Assembly (NCBI RefSeq): GCF_042219825.1
Contig: NZ_JBHJHQ010000008.1
Coordinates: 242,940 to 306,939 of the forward strand
From: JBHJHP01 sp042219825
GTDB lineage: Bacteria > Bacteroidota > Bacteroidia > Bacteroidales > UBA5342
DNA length: 64,000 nt
Direction of reading: 5' to 3'
The position numbers and the translations under genes were made by a program. The number at the start of each line of letters is the position of its first letter. Within the stretch, counting starts at the first letter, position 1. Under the pieces are notes generated by a model. That model was not told where the DNA came from, did not search any database, and was given only the letters and a program-made list of their open reading frames with translations. Positions 18,685-26,866 of this stretch are shown here, piece after piece.

Positions 18685-20100
18685 AGCAGAGGGCTGCCTT
18701 GAACATAACAGGCCGGAACTGTGGTCCGGGGTGAGTCAAAAAAATTTTACTGACCCTCCCTGGTTTCTTTCAAACCTGTAAGTTTTGTATTTACTGCCCT
18801 CCCTAATACTGATGCTTCGATCAGTACCATGGAGGGTGATCGGACATGTGTTTTCATTGGGGTGCGGGAAATATTTTGTCTGAAAGGCAAATCGCAATTC
18901 AACCCATGGCTACGCCATGGGTTTATAAGTCATGTAAATCCGAAGCCGCGCACAGCAGTTAAAAAATTGAAGAACGTTTTTGTCGGCTTTTTGTAGGATG
19001 TTGAAAATAGTATTTCATGACCCTCCCAATTCCCGATTTTCAATCGGTCCCGGGGAAGGTGCCTTGACAAGTGATTTTTGTTGGGACGCGATTGAATCAA
19101 ATTTGCTGGTCTAATTTGTCCCTCTTTGTCACGAACTGGAACACTTTGACAGAGAGGGTTGTCTTGAACATAACAGGCCGGAACTCTGGTCCGGGGTGAG
19201 TCAAATATACTTTCATGACCCTCCCTGGTTTCTTTCAAACCTGTAAGTTTCGTATTTACTGCCCTCCCTAATACTGATGCTTCGATCAGTACCATGGAGG
19301 GTGATCGGACATGTGTTTTCATTGGGGTGCGGGAAATATTTTGTCTGAAAGGCAAATCGCAATTCAACCCATGGCACAGCCATGGGTTTATAAGTCATGT
19401 AAATCCGAAGCCGCGCACAGCAGTTAAAAAATTGATGAACGTTTTTGTCGGCTTTTGGTAGAATGTTGAAAATAGTATTTCATGACCCTCCCAATTCCCG
19501 ATTTTCAATCGGTCCCGGGGAAGGTGCCTTGACAAGTGATTTTTGTTGGGACGCGATTGAATCAAATTCGCTGGTCTAATTTGTCCCTCTTTGTCACGAA
19601 ATGCAGTGGAGTGATAGAGAGGGTTGTCTTGAAAATAACAGGCCGGAACTCTGGTCCGGGGTGAGTCAAATAAAATTCATGACCCTCCCAGGATTAATCA
19701 AACCTGTAAGTTTTGTATTTACTACCCTCCCTAATCCCGATCTGCAATCTGGCCCAGAAAAAGTGATCTGACATGTGTTTTCATTGGGGTGAGGAAATAC
19801 TTTGCCAGAAAGGCAATTCGCAATTCAACCCATGGCACAGCCATGGGTTTATAAGTCATGTAAATCCGAAACCGCGCACAGCAGTTAAACAATTGAAGAA
19901 CGTTTTTGTCGGCTTTTTGTAGGATGTTGAAAATAGTATTTCATGACCCTCCCAATTCCCGATTTTCAATCGGTCCCGGGGAAGGTGCCTTGACAAGTGA
20001 TTTTTGTTGGGACGCGATTGAATCAAATTTGCTGGTCTAATTTGGCCCTCTTTGTCACGAGGTGGAACCGAGTGAGAGAGAGGGTTGTCTTGAACATAAC
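18685..20100. repeat. Three tandem copies of a ~465 bp hairpin-rich non-coding unit
   Basis: Unit boundaries taken at the recurring word GAACATAACAGGCC give copies at 18701-19165, 19166-19630 and 19631-20091 (465, 465 and 461 bp), with a partial fourth start at 20092-20100. Copies 1 and 2 are nearly identical; copy 3 has drifted near 19690-19800. Each unit contains an ordered series of stem-loops: CCGGA/TCCGG; CCCTCC with inner TACTGAT/ATCAGTA closed by GGAGGG (destroyed in copy 3); AACCCATGG/CCATGGGTT; AAGCCG/CGGCTT; CCGATT/AATCGG; and CCCTCTTTGTCA pairing with an AGAGAGGG strand. The word TGACCCTCCC recurs twice per unit. Minus-strand frames of 96-145 codons exist but have no start signals, no known domain and follow the DNA repeat, so I treat the block as non-coding. 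Function unknown: structured RNA, bulk repeat or recombination substrate are all possible. Confidence 0.85.
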
Positions 20101-20486
20101 TGAACTTGCTACATTTGAATGAACAATTGGTTACATAAATTTGCATTTAGAATTTACCTTGATTGGTGGATCTTCATTAGTTCCTGTATTATAGCAATAG
20201 TAATTACCTCGTTAACTGTCGGATCACAAGCAATAATAGCTTCAAATCCAAATCCGGTTGAAAGCTTAAGGGACGAATAGAAATTATAATTTTGAAAATT
20301 AGTAACTATGCCCGGTTGCCAACAGGGTTTAGATGTTTTATTAAAAAAACAAGGAATTTTATACATTTGTACTATCAAAAATCAAATAGTAAGCAGTGAT
20401 GAGCATATAAACACTTTCATAAAATAGATAAAAAGCACAGTAACCTATTTTGCTGTGAAATTTTCATTTATATAACGAAAGAAATT
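20101..20486. other. Intergenic region and long leader of the ABC-F gene
   Basis: A minus-strand frame at 20154-20280 reads plausibly protein-like (ending LSTGFGFEAI...AIIQELMK) but is too short and lacks a start; it may be a gene remnant. The right part is the untranslated leader of the next gene. Confidence 0.35.
20362..20369 (+). promoter_or_regulatory. Candidate -7 element and 110-nt leader for the ABC-F gene
   Basis: TACATTTG matches TAnnTTTG. Transcription from here would give an unusually long leader before the ATG at 20487. The leader holds a minimal upstream frame (ATG AGC ATA TAA at 20399) and a hairpin CACAG/CTGTG (about 20437-20456) just before the start region. Antibiotic-inducible ABC-F genes are known to use such attenuating leaders, but that role here is inference. 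Confidence 0.4.
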
Positions 20487-22073
20487 ATGTTATCTCTACA
20501 GAACGTTTCATATAAACATCCGAATAAAGACTTACTGTTTGAAACTATAAATCTTACCGTAAGCAATCACCAAAAAGTAGCCCTGATTGGCAATAATGGT
20601 ATTGGGAAATCAACTTTGTTGAAACTAATAGCAAATCAGCTATCACCACATGAAGGGCAAATAATCGTTGATGCCAGGCCCTACTATATTCCTCAGATTT
20701 TTGGTCAGTACAACGATCAGACTGTTGCACAATCATTGCAGGTTGAAGCCAAACTCAAAGCCCTGAAAGAAATATTGAAAGGGAAAGTATCAGACAAAAA
20801 TTATGCGCTCCTGAATGATGACTGGTCAATAGAGGAACGGTGCAAAGAGGCACTGGACTATTGGCAAATCAGCAATTTGGATTTATCTCAAAAAATGGGG
20901 ACGCTAAGCGGCGGGCAAAAAATGAAAGTCTTACTTGCCGGAATTTTTATTCACCAGTCCGGACTGGTCTTACTGGACGAGCCCAGTAATCATCTGGATA
21001 TTTCGGGCAGGACACTTTTGTACCGTTATATTGAATCTACAAAGAGCGCTTTGGTTATTGTCAGCCACGACAGAAAATTGTTAAACCTTTTAAATACAGT
21101 TTGCGAATTGGGCAAACATGGCATATCAGTTTATGGCGGGAATTATGAATTTTATGCGCTTCAAAAACAAATAGAAAACAATGCATTAGCCCAGGATATT
21201 CAAAGTAAAGAAAAAGCCTTGCGAAAAGCACGAAAAAAAGAGCAGGACACGTTGGAACGGCAGCAAAAACTAAATAATCGGGGGAAAAAGAAACATGCAA
21301 AAGCAGGAACGCCCAAAGTAATGATGAATAAGATGAAAAACGATTCAGAAAACAGCACTTCAAAAATAAAAAGTGTACACGCTGAGAAAATTGGCGGTAT
21401 TTCACGGGAATTGCAGGTGCTGCGTTCATCTCAACCTGATATTGATAAAATGAAATTCGATTTTGACAATTCAGCATTACATCAGGGCAAAATAATGTTT
21501 ACCGCCACAAATATTAATTTCAGTTACAGCACGGAACCACTCTGGAGTGAAAATCTAAACTTTCAAATCAGAAGTGGAGAGCGTCATGCATTGAAAGGCT
21601 TGAACGGTTCGGGAAAAACAACTTTAATAAAACTGATTTTAGGTGAGTTAGAACCACAAACAGGAACTATTTACAGGGCAAATGCAAGGTCGGTTTACAT
21701 TGACCAGGACTTTTCAATGATCGACAATACACTAAATGTTTACACGCAGGCTCAACGTTTCAACGTATCATCTTTGCAGGAACACGAGATTAAAATCAGG
21801 CTCAACCGGTTTTTGTTTCCCAAAAATGACTGGGATAAACCTTGCAGTGCGTTAAGCGGTGGAGAAAGAATGCGCTTAATGATTTGCTGTTTAAATATTA
21901 AAAACCAATCTCCTGACATTATGATATTGGACGAGCCTACCAATAACCTGGATATTCAAAACATTGAAATCCTGACAACAGCCATAAATGAATACAGAGG
22001 TACCCTGATTGTCATTTCACACGATGAATACTTCCTGGAACAATTAAACGCAGAACAAACTATAGAACTTTAA
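20487..22073 (+). CDS. ABC-F family ATPase (possible ribosome-protection protein)
   Basis: 528 residues with two ABC domains and no membrane segments, the ABC-F pattern. Domain 1: Walker A GNNGIGKST (35-43), LSGGQKMKVLLAG, Walker B LVLLDEPSNHLD (about 160). A Lys/Arg-rich linker of about 60 residues (KALRKARKKEQD...KKKHAKAG) separates it from domain 2: GLNGSGKTT (about 371), LSGGERMRLMI, IMILDEPTNNLD (about 480). ABC-F proteins bind the ribosomal E site; some expel antibiotics such as macrolides, lincosamides or pleuromutilins, others are housekeeping translation factors. The long leader and accessory location hint at the first group, but substrate cannot be assigned. The stop codon TAA is followed by C, as in the cassette boundaries further on, with a weak palindrome to about 22205. 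Confidence 0.9.
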   Translation: MLSLQNVSYKHPNKDLLFETINLTVSNHQKVALIGNNGIGKSTLLKLIANQLSPHEGQIIVDARPYYIPQIFGQYNDQTVAQSLQVEAKLKALKEILKGKVSDKNYALLNDDWSIEERCKEALDYWQISNLDLSQKMGTLSGGQKMKVLLAGIFIHQSGLVLLDEPSNHLDISGRTLLYRYIESTKSALVIVSHDRKLLNLLNTVCELGKHGISVYGGNYEFYALQKQIENNALAQDIQSKEKALRKARKKEQDTLERQQKLNNRGKKKHAKAGTPKVMMNKMKNDSENSTSKIKSVHAEKIGGISRELQVLRSSQPDIDKMKFDFDNSALHQGKIMFTATNINFSYSTEPLWSENLNFQIRSGERHALKGLNGSGKTTLIKLILGELEPQTGTIYRANARSVYIDQDFSMIDNTLNVYTQAQRFNVSSLQEHEIKIRLNRFLFPKNDWDKPCSALSGGERMRLMICCLNIKNQSPDIMILDEPTNNLDIQNIEILTTAINEYRGTLIVISHDEYFLEQLNAEQTIEL

Positions 22074-22251
22074 CATAGACCCTGAAATGAAATATTGCAG
22101 CTTAATTGTATATAAAAGATTCTGGAAGGAAAGTCCTATCTTTGAGACTGGTACATTGATAATCTGCGTCGCGGTTTGACAGAAATTCACTTAAAATGCC
22201 AAACATTTCATATACTTATCCACTAGCAACAAGCAAAAAACGACACTACAT

Positions 22252-22818
22252 ATGGGATATTTAAGAGAATATTACGAAAAAATTATAAAACTTAAAGAAG
22301 CAGAATGGGAATTCATTGCTGCTCATTTTAGCAGAAAAGTCTTTGATAAGAACGAAATAATTACCCAACAAGGTGAGACAGAAAAATTTTTATCTTTCAT
22401 CGAATCAGGCATTGTGAGATTTTATATTCCGGATGATGAAACTGATTTGACTTTTAATTTCAGCTTTAACAGAGAATTTACTTGTGCTTATGATTCCTTT
22501 CTGACTCAGACTCCTTCAGAATATGAATTGCAGGCCTTAACTGAAACAATCGTCTGGCAGATTTCTTACGCCGATTTACAGAAAGTCTATACACAAACTA
22601 AAGCGGGAAATTATTTAGGACGTTTTGCCTCTGAAAGATTATTTTTAGAAAAAAGCAAGCGGGAATTATCATTACTAAAATATAATGCCAAAGAAAGATA
22701 CCTGCGATTGTTTAGCGAACGACCAGATATCTTAAAATTTATACCGATGAAATACATCGCTTCGTACATTGGGATTACACCACAAGGACTGAGCCGGATT
22801 CGAAGGCAAATTAGTTAA
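22252..22818 (+). CDS. Crp/Fnr-family transcriptional regulator
   Basis: 188 residues: an N-terminal cyclic-nucleotide-binding-type beta-roll (FDKNEIITQQGETEKFLSFIESG) and a C-terminal winged helix ending in PMKYIASYIGITPQGLSRIRR, the usual layout in Bacteroidota Crp-like regulators. No Fe-S cysteine cluster is seen, and the ligand pocket cannot be judged. Such proteins in this phylum are often stand-alone regulators of neighbouring stress or detoxification genes. It is followed 67 bp later by a peptide deformylase gene whose leader contains a perfect 8 bp stem. Confidence 0.9.
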   Translation: MGYLREYYEKIIKLKEAEWEFIAAHFSRKVFDKNEIITQQGETEKFLSFIESGIVRFYIPDDETDLTFNFSFNREFTCAYDSFLTQTPSEYELQALTETIVWQISYADLQKVYTQTKAGNYLGRFASERLFLEKSKRELSLLKYNAKERYLRLFSERPDILKFIPMKYIASYIGITPQGLSRIRRQIS

Positions 22819-22844
22819 CATGGGTTCATTGAATGTTTGATAGG

Positions 22845-22876
22845 TTCTTTAGAATTTTACCGGATAAACTAAAGAA
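22845..22876 (+). promoter_or_regulatory. Hairpin in the leader of the peptide deformylase gene
   Basis: TTCTTTAG (22845-22852) pairs with CTAAAGAA (22869-22876) across a 16-base loop, ending 9 bp before the ATG. It would partly cover the ribosome-binding region; a regulatory role is only a guess. Confidence 0.3.
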
Positions 22877-22885
22877 TTATAAAAC

Positions 22886-23482
22886 ATGAGATTACCAATT
22901 TTGTCCTTAGGGCATAAAATACTAAAAGAAAAATGTGAAAATATTAATCCGGATTATCCAAATCTTAACGAACTAATTAGTGATATGTGGGAAACGATGC
23001 AAAAAGCTAACGGATGTGGGCTTGCTGCCCCCCAAATAGGGCAACCAATCAGGCTTTTTATAGTAGATAGCAAATCGACTTATGACAATATTGAAGAATC
23101 CGACAGGAAAGCATATTATGGGAACGATGATAAGGGAATAACAGAAACATTTATTAATGCTAAAATTATTAAGCATTCCGGTCACTTTTGGGAAGATGAA
23201 GAAGGTTGTTTAAGCATCCCGGACTTGTCTCAACCGGTAAAAAGGCCCTGGACAATTACGATAGAGTATGATAATCCATATTTTGAAAAACAAATACGAA
23301 CATATAGTGGAACAACTGCCAGAATAGTCCAACATGAATATGACCATACCGAAGGGATTTTGTATATTGACCATCTGAAACCATTAAGAAAGAGGCTAAT
23401 GGACGCAAAACTAAAAAGGATAATAAAAGGACAGGTTAAAACGAAATATCCAATAAAATTTGTAAAAAATGCCAGACACTAA
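22886..23482 (+). CDS. def: Peptide deformylase
   Basis: 198 residues. Removes the formyl group from the initiator methionine of new proteins. All three motifs are present: GCGLAAPQ (43-50), EGCLSIP with the metal-binding Cys, and QHEYDHTEG with the HExxH metal site. The location in an accessory stretch rather than next to fmt or a ribosomal cluster suggests an extra copy; additional deformylases are known to give actinonin tolerance or to process special substrates. The TAA stop is also the first three bases of the attC-like palindrome that follows. Confidence 0.94.
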   Translation: MRLPILSLGHKILKEKCENINPDYPNLNELISDMWETMQKANGCGLAAPQIGQPIRLFIVDSKSTYDNIEESDRKAYYGNDDKGITETFINAKIIKHSGHFWEDEEGCLSIPDLSQPVKRPWTITIEYDNPYFEKQIRTYSGTTARIVQHEYDHTEGILYIDHLKPLRKRLMDAKLKRIIKGQVKTKYPIKFVKNARH

Positions 23483-23566
23483 CACGTGTATAAGTAATGG
23501 CAGGTAAAGTATAAAATTAAGGTTCACAACCCGCTTAAAATCCGCAACAGTCCACTTAACTCACAA
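23480..23566 (+). other. attC-like imperfect palindrome (cassette boundary)
   Basis: Begins TAACACGTGTATAAGTAATGG, where TAA is the stop of the deformylase gene, and ends CAGTCCACTTAACTCAC just before the next start codon. The arm GTGTATAAGTAATGGCAG pairs imperfectly with the right arm. The final GTTA seen in related sites is missing, so this copy is decayed. Confidence 0.5.
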
Positions 23567-23569
23567 ACA

Positions 23570-24421
23570 ATGAAGGCATTGAAGACCATATTATTCACTG
23601 TTATTTTAATCTCTTTTAATAACTGTGCAAATCATACGAATACCTGGTATACCATTGAAAAAATTGATAAGAATACCTTCATCATTTCAGAGCCGAATAG
23701 TTCTCAGAAAAACTCCTGCTTCTTAATTGTAGGCGACAACAAAGCATTTCTTATCGATGCCGGTTCAGGAGAAAATAAAAACGAATCGATACATAAAACC
23801 GTTTCAAAACTGACAAACAAGCCGGTTACATTGATTTTATCACATTTTCATTTTGATCATATCGGATGTATAAATGAATTTGACAGCATTGCAATCCTTA
23901 GTGACCAGGTCCCAAATAAGGATCAACTTACAGATACTTCTTTATGCCTGACAAAGCGGGAAACATTATATCAGGATTCAGTTTTGATAAAAACAATTTC
24001 CCTGATTGACACACAAAAGGATTTGAATTTAGGGAATCGCGAAATTCAAATCCTGTACACTCCGGGTCATTCCCCCAATTCAATAACCGTTATTGATAAA
24101 GCTAACAGATATATCTTTGCCGGGGATCTGATTTATAACGGATTGCTTCTTATAGATGACATGGAAAATTATCTGCGTAGCATCGATCTCATTCTGTCAA
24201 ACAGCAACGATAATTTTAAACTTTATGGTGCACATGGAAGACCTCAGGGAACCTATAACAAACTGATTGAGCTTAAACAGACACTCACAGATTTCAGATC
24301 GGACAGCCTTTCATATAAACCTGTTAAACAAACAGACTTTTATGGCTCAACAAAAAATATTTACAGAGTTGGGGATATCTCATTTATAAACGGATACACT
24401 GATGTTTTCTTAAATGATTAA
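23570..24421 (+). CDS. Metallo-beta-lactamase-fold hydrolase, lipoprotein
   Basis: 283 residues; signal ends ISFNNC, probably a lipobox. MBL-fold signature HFHFDH at 92-97 (HxHxDH), GHSPNS, a bridging Asp in FAGDLIY and a late GAHGRP His. The fold hydrolyses esters, thioesters, phosphates or lactams; the sequence resembles general MBL hydrolases (glyoxalase II/lactonase-like) and not a typical carbapenemase, but this is a judgement by eye. Its start is 4 bp after the attC-like site, as expected of a cassette gene. Confidence 0.85.
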   Translation: MKALKTILFTVILISFNNCANHTNTWYTIEKIDKNTFIISEPNSSQKNSCFLIVGDNKAFLIDAGSGENKNESIHKTVSKLTNKPVTLILSHFHFDHIGCINEFDSIAILSDQVPNKDQLTDTSLCLTKRETLYQDSVLIKTISLIDTQKDLNLGNREIQILYTPGHSPNSITVIDKANRYIFAGDLIYNGLLLIDDMENYLRSIDLILSNSNDNFKLYGAHGRPQGTYNKLIELKQTLTDFRSDSLSYKPVKQTDFYGSTKNIYRVGDISFINGYTDVFLND

Positions 24422-24590
24422 TCATAAAAACAATACGGCGATTTGTGTACTGCTGCGAGGATTACTGCAAACCAAAGCATAGACTGAATAATTGAATGTG
24501 TCGATAAAATACGTGAAGGAATATATTGTATTCTTAAAACAATTTATAATTTCTGACTTTTGAACCCATGTATTGCTTAAATTTAGAAAA

Positions 24591-25598
24591 ATGAAAAAGT
24601 CAGTTATTATTTTATCGCACATTGGATTTTGGTTAATGATTTGGTTTCTAATCTTTACAATTACGAACTTGATTCCAATGTTATTGCCTTCCAAAGATTT
24701 TAACCCACTCACTAACTGGGAGGCATATACAAGTGCTGCACTTACTGTTGGAATACTTTCGGTTCCATTTTATATTTTTTTCTTTTACACTAAGCTGATC
24801 ATAAAAAATGTAAAATTCCTAATCTATCCACTTTTGTTAATCGCACCTTTTTTCATTGGACATGTAATTTGGGGAGAAAATAATTCTTATAAGTATATGG
24901 ACGCCTTGATGACTCTAGTGGTTATACTGTTATTTGGTTTTTTGGGTGGCTTATTTCAATTTTTCACAGATTGGTTCAAGAAAAACAGATTAAAAACAGA
25001 ACTTGAACGTAAAAATTTTGAGAGCAATTTCGCTTTACTTCGTTCTCAAATCAATCCTCATTTCTTGTTCAATACATTGCATAATATAGACACTTTAATA
25101 TATGACAATCAGGATAAGGCTTCGAAATCGTTGGTGAAGCTTTCGGACATTATGCGATACATGCTAAAAGATGCCAAATCAGATTTTGTTGAATTACAGA
25201 AAGAACTGAACCATTTAGAAAATTATCTGGCTTTGGAACAATTAAGACTTAAGACGGAAAAGTTTCTGAATTACAGGATAAATGTCAATGCTGACGGACT
25301 AAAAATAGCGCCCATGATGTTGATTCCGTTTGTTGAAAACGCCTTTAAACACTCCGTTGATTCAGGTACTGAGAATGGGATAATGATTGATATAAGTCTG
25401 GAAAACAAAACGCTGATTTTTGTTTGCGAGAACCGGTTTGACCATTCCGACACAGACAAAGATAAAGTTCACGGGATAGGCCTAGAAACCGTAAAAAAAC
25501 GCTTAGATTTGATCTACAAAACCAAACATCAGTTAACAATCAATACTGACAATTCAGTTTTTAAGGTTAAGCTGGAAATAGAACTCAATGAAAATTAA
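24591..25598 (+). CDS. LytS-type sensor histidine kinase
   Basis: From the ATG at 24591, 335 residues. Four hydrophobic segments in the first 130 residues form a membrane domain with no obvious sensor. The kinase part has the His_kinase motif SQINPHFLFNTLHN (phospho-acceptor His157), an N-box PFVENAFKHS and a G-box GIGLETVKKRL. It overlaps the next gene by 11 bp, so kinase and regulator are translated together. Stimulus unknown. Confidence 0.92.
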   Translation: MKKSVIILSHIGFWLMIWFLIFTITNLIPMLLPSKDFNPLTNWEAYTSAALTVGILSVPFYIFFFYTKLIIKNVKFLIYPLLLIAPFFIGHVIWGENNSYKYMDALMTLVVILLFGFLGGLFQFFTDWFKKNRLKTELERKNFESNFALLRSQINPHFLFNTLHNIDTLIYDNQDKASKSLVKLSDIMRYMLKDAKSDFVELQKELNHLENYLALEQLRLKTEKFLNYRINVNADGLKIAPMMLIPFVENAFKHSVDSGTENGIMIDISLENKTLIFVCENRFDHSDTDKDKVHGIGLETVKKRLDLIYKTKHQLTINTDNSVFKVKLEIELNEN

Positions 25599-26289
25599 CT
25601 GTATTGCTATAGAAGATGAACCATTGGCTCTAAAGAAAATTAAGGAATTTATAGAGCAGGTTGACTATCTGAATTTACTGGAAGGATTTGATAATGCCGT
25701 TGATGCCATCGGATATCTGAAGCAAAATGATGTCCATCTGATTTTCCTTGATATCAGGATGAAAAAGCTTTCCGGCATACAATTTCTGGAAGCTCTCCAA
25801 AGCAAACCCAAAGTAATCATCACTTCGGCCTATGATGAGTTTGCACTAAAAGGATATGAATTAGATGTGGCAGACTATCTTTTAAAACCATTCTCATTTG
25901 AGCGCTTTTTAAAGTCAGTGGATAAGGTTTATCATCAGTTAAGTGAAACAGCAGGTAAAAATTCAAATGAATACATTTTTGTAAAAACAGAATATCGTAT
26001 CGAGAAAATTGAAATTAAAGACATCCTCTATATCCGGGGTATGAAAGATTATTTGCAGATTCATACCACTGATAAAAAAATAATGACCTTGCAGACATTC
26101 CGTAATTTACTGGAGATATTACCGGATGCCGATTTTCAAAGAGTTCATTATTCCTATATCGTTTCAATTTCGAAAATTGAACATATTGAGCGGAACAGAA
26201 TACGTATCGGTAAGGATTTAATTCCGATTTCTGACAGTTACAAAGACGCATTTTATGGCATCTTAAAGGAAAGAAAATTATTATTATAA
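25588..26289 (+). CDS. LytTR-family response regulator
   Basis: 233 residues: receiver domain with acidic pair Glu9/Asp10 and phospho-acceptor Asp55 (LIFLDIRM), then a LytTR DNA-binding domain (YIFVKTEYRIEKIEIKDILYIRG...FQRVHYSYIVS). Partner of the overlapping kinase. LytTR regulators bind short direct repeats near their target promoters; no site was identified. Confidence 0.93.
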   Translation: MKINCIAIEDEPLALKKIKEFIEQVDYLNLLEGFDNAVDAIGYLKQNDVHLIFLDIRMKKLSGIQFLEALQSKPKVIITSAYDEFALKGYELDVADYLLKPFSFERFLKSVDKVYHQLSETAGKNSNEYIFVKTEYRIEKIEIKDILYIRGMKDYLQIHTTDKKIMTLQTFRNLLEILPDADFQRVHYSYIVSISKIEHIERNRIRIGKDLIPISDSYKDAFYGILKERKLLL

Positions 26290-26373
26290 ATCGGTTATCA
26301 AACACAAAGCATGATGCTTCCCATTATCAATCCAAATTACTAACTTAGCCGGTATAATTTTTGATAAATAACT

Positions 26374-26487
26374 ATGGGCAGCATTTTTTCATTGATCATC
26401 TATCTGGCTTTGGGTATTATTCTTGTTGTGGGTATTGGCCTTTCTATTCAGGTGAGCAGAAATAAGAACAAAGAAAAAGACACCTGA
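26374..26487 (+). CDS. Small single-pass membrane protein, 37 residues
   Basis: ATG at 26374 reads MGSIFSLIIYLALGIILVV... and ends in a charged tail RNKNKEKDT before TGA. One hydrophobic helix of about 22 residues with a basic C-terminus is a credible small membrane protein. It lies 84 bp after the response regulator gene on the same strand. No family recognised; it could be a product of the two-component operon or of its own promoter (TATAATTTTTG lies just upstream). Confidence 0.5.
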   Translation: MGSIFSLIIYLALGIILVVGIGLSIQVSRNKNKEKDT

Positions 26488-26572
26488 AGATCTGCTACTT
26501 TATTCAAAGTTGTTGGTGTGGATATCCATCTACACTTTATATGCATGCCGGAGCGAATATCCACCTACCCTA

Positions 26573-26843
26573 TACAATTACCTCATTTCCATCTTATTCA
26601 ACCAAATAAATAAACTTATTTATTTAAAGCTGCCGGATTTTTATTATTTTTAATGCTGAATCTGAAAAGCCCCTTTTGCACCAAGCAAACGCTCTGACTA
26701 AAACCCATCATTAAACCGATGAGTCTTGCAAAAAATAAATTACCAAATCAATCACACATTACCATTAAAGTACTATAAGCAAATCATTTAACAAAAATTA
26801 CCTACAGGAGATATAAATACACATGTGATTTATACAACCGTTA
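26573..26843 (+). repeat. Dispersed 270 bp repeat, copy 1, ending in an attC-like right arm
   Basis: From ACAATTACCTC to CAACCGTTA this stretch is closely similar to 36783-37050. Both copies contain CTGCCGGATTTTTATTATTT, an AAAGCCCC block, CCATCATT(G)AAACCGATGAG and the identical terminal CACATGTGATTTATACAACCG followed by TTA. The end TTATACAACCGTTA is the complement of the TAACxxGTGTATAA-type left arm of the cassette palindromes. No start or coding frame is shared, so it is non-coding. Confidence 0.85.
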
Positions 26844-26866
26844 GCTGCAACCGTAAAAAAGACAAA

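Noticed and set aside
18685..20100. CRISPR array
   Set aside because: Repeat units are hundreds of bases long with no short constant repeat and variable spacers, and no cas genes are present.
18930..20146. Minus-strand frames of 145 and 96 codons with shared C-terminal sequence
   Set aside because: They repeat exactly with the 465 bp DNA unit, run through strong hairpins, and show no domain or ribosome-binding site; more likely chance open frames in a GC-richer repeat.
20154..20378. Minus-strand 74-codon frame left of the ABC-F gene
   Set aside because: The downstream part reads protein-like, but it crosses the candidate promoter, has no recognisable domain and no clear start; at most a remnant.
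22071..22205. Possible attC-like site after the ABC-F gene
   Set aside because: TAAC coincides with the stop and CTGAAATGAAATATTG pairs loosely with CAAACATTTCATATAC, but the right end lacks GTTA and the pairing is too weak to list.
26825..26866. Upstream GTG start for the nuclease-like gene
   Set aside because: It would translate the arm of the dispersed repeat; the other repeat copy has no such frame.
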